The notes beneath the pieces are model-generated. The model was given only the letters and a program-made list of their open reading frames with translations, did no database searches and was not told the origin of the DNA. A DNA stretch of 7,970 nt from Candidatus Moraniibacteriota bacterium (GTDB lineage Bacteria; Patescibacteriota; Minisyncoccia; JAHIHE01; JAGLIN01). Location: NCBI GenBank assembly GCA_030641185.1, contig DAOWHY010000020.1, positions 1-7,970 of the forward strand, read 5' to 3'. Below are positions 6,470-7,970 of this stretch, in pieces. The stretch's first letter is position 1. The number at the start of each line of letters is the position of its first letter. Position numbers and translations under genes: made by a program.

Positions 6470-6589
6470 TTTCTACGGCACTTTAGTGCACGGTTCGTGA
6501 GGTTTTAACCTCGCGAAAAAAACTATGTTGTTGAGCTTAATTTTGTGAGGTTAAAACCTCACCGACCCTCGGCTAAAGCCGGGTAGAAA
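6470..6589. repeat. 120-bp paired-hairpin inverted element (REP/MITE-like)
   Basis: Two roughly 45-base copies lie head to head around a 25-base A/T-rich spacer. The outer ends are TTTCTAC (6470-6476) and GTAGAAA (6583-6589). Each copy has two hairpins. The left copy has GCACT-TT-AGTGC (6478-6489) and a stem with core GAGGTT-TT-AACCTC (6496-6515). The right copy has GTGAGGTT-AA-AACCTCAC (6545-6562) and CGGCT-AA-AGCCG (6570-6581). The copies align without gaps over the outer 33 bases. Where the outer hairpin stems differ, both strands of the stem differ together, so pairing is kept. The element fills the gap between the protease start and the LCP stop, ending three bases from the latter. There is no ORF and no U-tract. 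Confidence 0.88.
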
Positions 6590-6592
6590 AAA

Positions 6593-7762
6593 TCACTGAA
6601 ATATACTCCTACAAGCCTCTCTCATCTTCCCAAAATCATCTCCTTCTGGCAGAAGAATATATGATCCATTATCATCTCTTGAAGCGTAAAGAAGCCCGCT
6701 CTCACTGGTGTCAAAAACTTTTCTTTTCACATCTGTTGTATTTATTTTCTGCATTAGAACAATTAATTCTTTTATTTCCCACAGCTCCGCATCTGTCTTG
6801 ACATGATTTCCTAAAGAATTGAGAATTGATATTATCTTCGCGGGATTTGATAAAACTCCCAAACTAAACGCTTTTTCCTTAATAGCTAACAAAACTTGTT
6901 GCTGACGCTTTGCCCTGTCAAAATCACTTGTGCTAAATCTTGCCCGGACAAAAAGCAAAGCAGTGTCTCCATCTATGACCTGTCGGCCAGCCGGAAGTTC
7001 AATTATTCCTTCAGCAAATTGGTTTCTTTCTGAAAACGGCTTATCTAAAGTAATCGTTACCCCGCCAAAAGTATCTATGATTTCTTTGAATGCCTTAAAA
7101 TCCACACTAGTGGCATAATGAATATCCAAGCCTGTAACATCCGCTATAGCTTCCTCGCTGTATTTCAACCCCTTCTTCCAGTTCTCATCTTCTATTCCAT
7201 GTACATATACCTCGTTAATTTTATTTTTAAAATTATGATGAGGCATCTCAACATAAAGATCTCTCGGAATTGAAATTAGAGCGATCTTTCCCGTTTTTGG
7301 TTCTAAACTAATTACCATTATCGTATCCGATAAAAGCCCTCCATTCGGATCGTTAACGCCCCTTATTCCTAAAATTAAAACATTCAATCTGTCTAATTTA
7401 TTTTTTTTCAATTTTTCTATCGTAGATTCTTCTTCGTCTTCTATCGGAAATATTTGAAAAAAACTGCCACTGAAAGGAAGCATTTTTATAAAACCTTTTA
7501 TTAAAGAATTCTTTTCCCCGGTCATCATATCAAAAGTGGAATTTGCTTTGTACGCCATATACCCACCGGGAATAATAATAAAAAAAGCAAGCACACAAAA
7601 AACGACTGCTGTTTTTCTAAATAACTTCTTCCTGTTTTTTTTATGTTTAACTTTAAAACTGTTAAACTGGGAAGATTTATCGCCATAACTACTCCAATCG
7701 TTCCGATCATATTGATCATTTTGACCGACAATCTCCTTTATATTAAATTGCTTCTTGTCCAT
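6593..7762 (-). CDS. LytR-CpsA-Psr (LCP) family cell-envelope protein
   Basis: A 389-aa membrane-anchored phosphotransferase-type protein. A Lys/Arg-rich cytoplasmic N-terminus of about 50 residues precedes one membrane helix (about 51-71). The LCP domain runs from LNVLILG (126-132) to about 295. Conserved residues visible are Asp146 in LSDTIMV, Arg167-Asp168 in SIPRDLYV, Arg273 and Arg275 in LFVRARF, and FDRAKRQQ (281-288). The LPAG...IDGDTALL stretch (257-270) matches the family's usual pre-arginine motif. LCP proteins transfer lipid-linked glycopolymers to peptidoglycan or surface proteins; the polymer here is unknown. The C-terminal end (about 345-388) resembles a small domain common in CPR LCP proteins. 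The ATG lies 37 bases downstream of a transposase stop, so its promoter region is very short or lies in the mobile element. It ends with TGA; no Shine-Dalgarno sequence is seen. Confidence 0.95.
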   Translation of the reverse strand: MDKKQFNIKEIVGQNDQYDRNDWSSYGDKSSQFNSFKVKHKKNRKKLFRKTAVVFCVLAFFIIIPGGYMAYKANSTFDMMTGEKNSLIKGFIKMLPFSGSFFQIFPIEDEEESTIEKLKKNKLDRLNVLILGIRGVNDPNGGLLSDTIMVISLEPKTGKIALISIPRDLYVEMPHHNFKNKINEVYVHGIEDENWKKGLKYSEEAIADVTGLDIHYATSVDFKAFKEIIDTFGGVTITLDKPFSERNQFAEGIIELPAGRQVIDGDTALLFVRARFSTSDFDRAKRQQQVLLAIKEKAFSLGVLSNPAKIISILNSLGNHVKTDAELWEIKELIVLMQKINTTDVKRKVFDTSESGLLYASRDDNGSYILLPEGDDFGKMREACRSIFQ

Positions 7763-7799
7763 AAAATTATAATTTGATTTAATTTCTCACACTTCATTT

Positions 7800-7970
7800 T
7801 TACATTTTTTTGTAATTATGTAAAGAACGTGTATTAGTCCAACACATTCTGGACAATAAGTTATTATTTATCATATAATCCACAGGAGAAGTTAAATCTA
7901 AACTCCAGTGGTATCTTTCCGTATTATACCATATTAACCAGTCCATTAGTTTTTTATTAAATTCATCTGG
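7800..7970 (-). CDS. Transposase C-terminus, integrase core (partial, runs off window)
   Basis: The last 56 codons of a DDE integrase-core transposase (IS3/IS481-like). It reads PDEFNKKLMDWLIWYNTER, then YHWSL, SPVDYMINN and LLSRMCWTNT, ending TAA. The W-x-YN-x-x-R-x-H-x-SL...SPxxY pattern is the classic end of rve-type integrase domains, and the CWTNT-like tail is familiar from CPR transposases. Usual members have RPH where this one has RYH. The frame is open to the window edge, so nothing here shows it is broken, but the catalytic Asp/Asp/Glu residues lie outside. The element's end should fall in or near 7763-7799. I cannot pick out a terminal repeat without the other end. Confidence 0.85.
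   Translation of the reverse strand, partial: PDEFNKKLMDWLIWYNTERYHWSLDLTSPVDYMINNNLLSRMCWTNTRSLHNYKKM

Noticed and set aside
6593..6595. Recoded TGA (as in Gracilibacteria-type code) at the end of the LCP gene
   Set aside because: The protein is already complete at this point. Read-through would enter the palindromic element, and no in-frame TGA occurs within any other gene here.
6962..6996. GC-rich stretch in the LCP gene as a possible inserted palindromic element
   Set aside because: It encodes LPAGRQVIDGD, which fits the ordinary LCP motif before the conserved arginines, so there is no need for an insertion.
7766..7771. Perfect TATAAT hexamer on the minus strand just before the LCP start codon
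   Set aside because: It ends three bases from the ATG, so transcription would begin at or inside the start codon. No good -35 box lies 16-18 bases upstream, and TATAAT is common by chance in such AT-rich DNA.

Overview
This is an AT-rich, gene-dense window in which every supported gene lies on the minus strand. Transcription therefore runs from high to low coordinates, starting with a transposase remnant at the right edge and ending with pyrG at the left. The gene content and protein style suggest a small-genome uncultured bacterium of the Candidate Phyla Radiation (Patescibacteria), most likely a parcubacterium-like lineage. The reasons are a CTP synthase with variant nucleotide-site motifs, a membrane-anchored Cys-rich/PsbP-like protein, short hairpin repeats in the gaps between genes, and no Shine-Dalgarno sequence before any start. 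This placement is inferred from family resemblance. No rRNA gene is present to confirm it. The genetic code looks standard: TGG encodes Trp, and TGA ends the LCP gene.

Layout, in order of transcription: (7970-7800) the C-terminal 56 codons of an integrase-core transposase that continues beyond the window; (7762-6593) a LytR-CpsA-Psr (LCP) envelope protein; (6589-6470) a 120-bp element made of two inverted copies, each with two hairpins; (6445-5240) an S41 C-terminal processing protease; (5225-5112) a second, unrelated 114-bp palindromic element; (5073-4798) acylphosphatase, whose long open-frame extension is only translated repeat DNA; (4788-4721) a degenerate AT-rich inverted repeat; (4705-4259) ribosomal protein bL9, followed directly by a strong intrinsic terminator; (4202-3780 and 3755-3330) a two-gene HEPN/MNT toxin-antitoxin pair; (3295-1757) a 512-aa membrane-anchored protein with an eight-cysteine module, a second Cys-rich module and two PsbP-like repeats; (1738-101) CTP synthase; (71-58) a small hairpin.

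The LCP protein, the S41 protease and the Cys-rich/PsbP-like protein are all predicted to be N-terminally anchored with their bulk outside the membrane, so much of the window concerns the cell envelope. pyrG, rplI and acyP are housekeeping genes. The HEPN/MNT pair is the one clear accessory or defence-type module and sits just beyond the rplI terminator. I see no RNA genes, CRISPR array or riboswitch. No stretch longer than about 170 bp lacks a gene, and the two longest gaps are mostly filled by the palindromic elements.

I do not see clear evidence for a wholly new multi-gene system. The points most worth a second look are the paired-hairpin element with compensatory changes, the uniform lack of Shine-Dalgarno sequences, the altered CTP-feedback segment of PyrG, and the recently homogenised repeat inside the PsbP-like gene.
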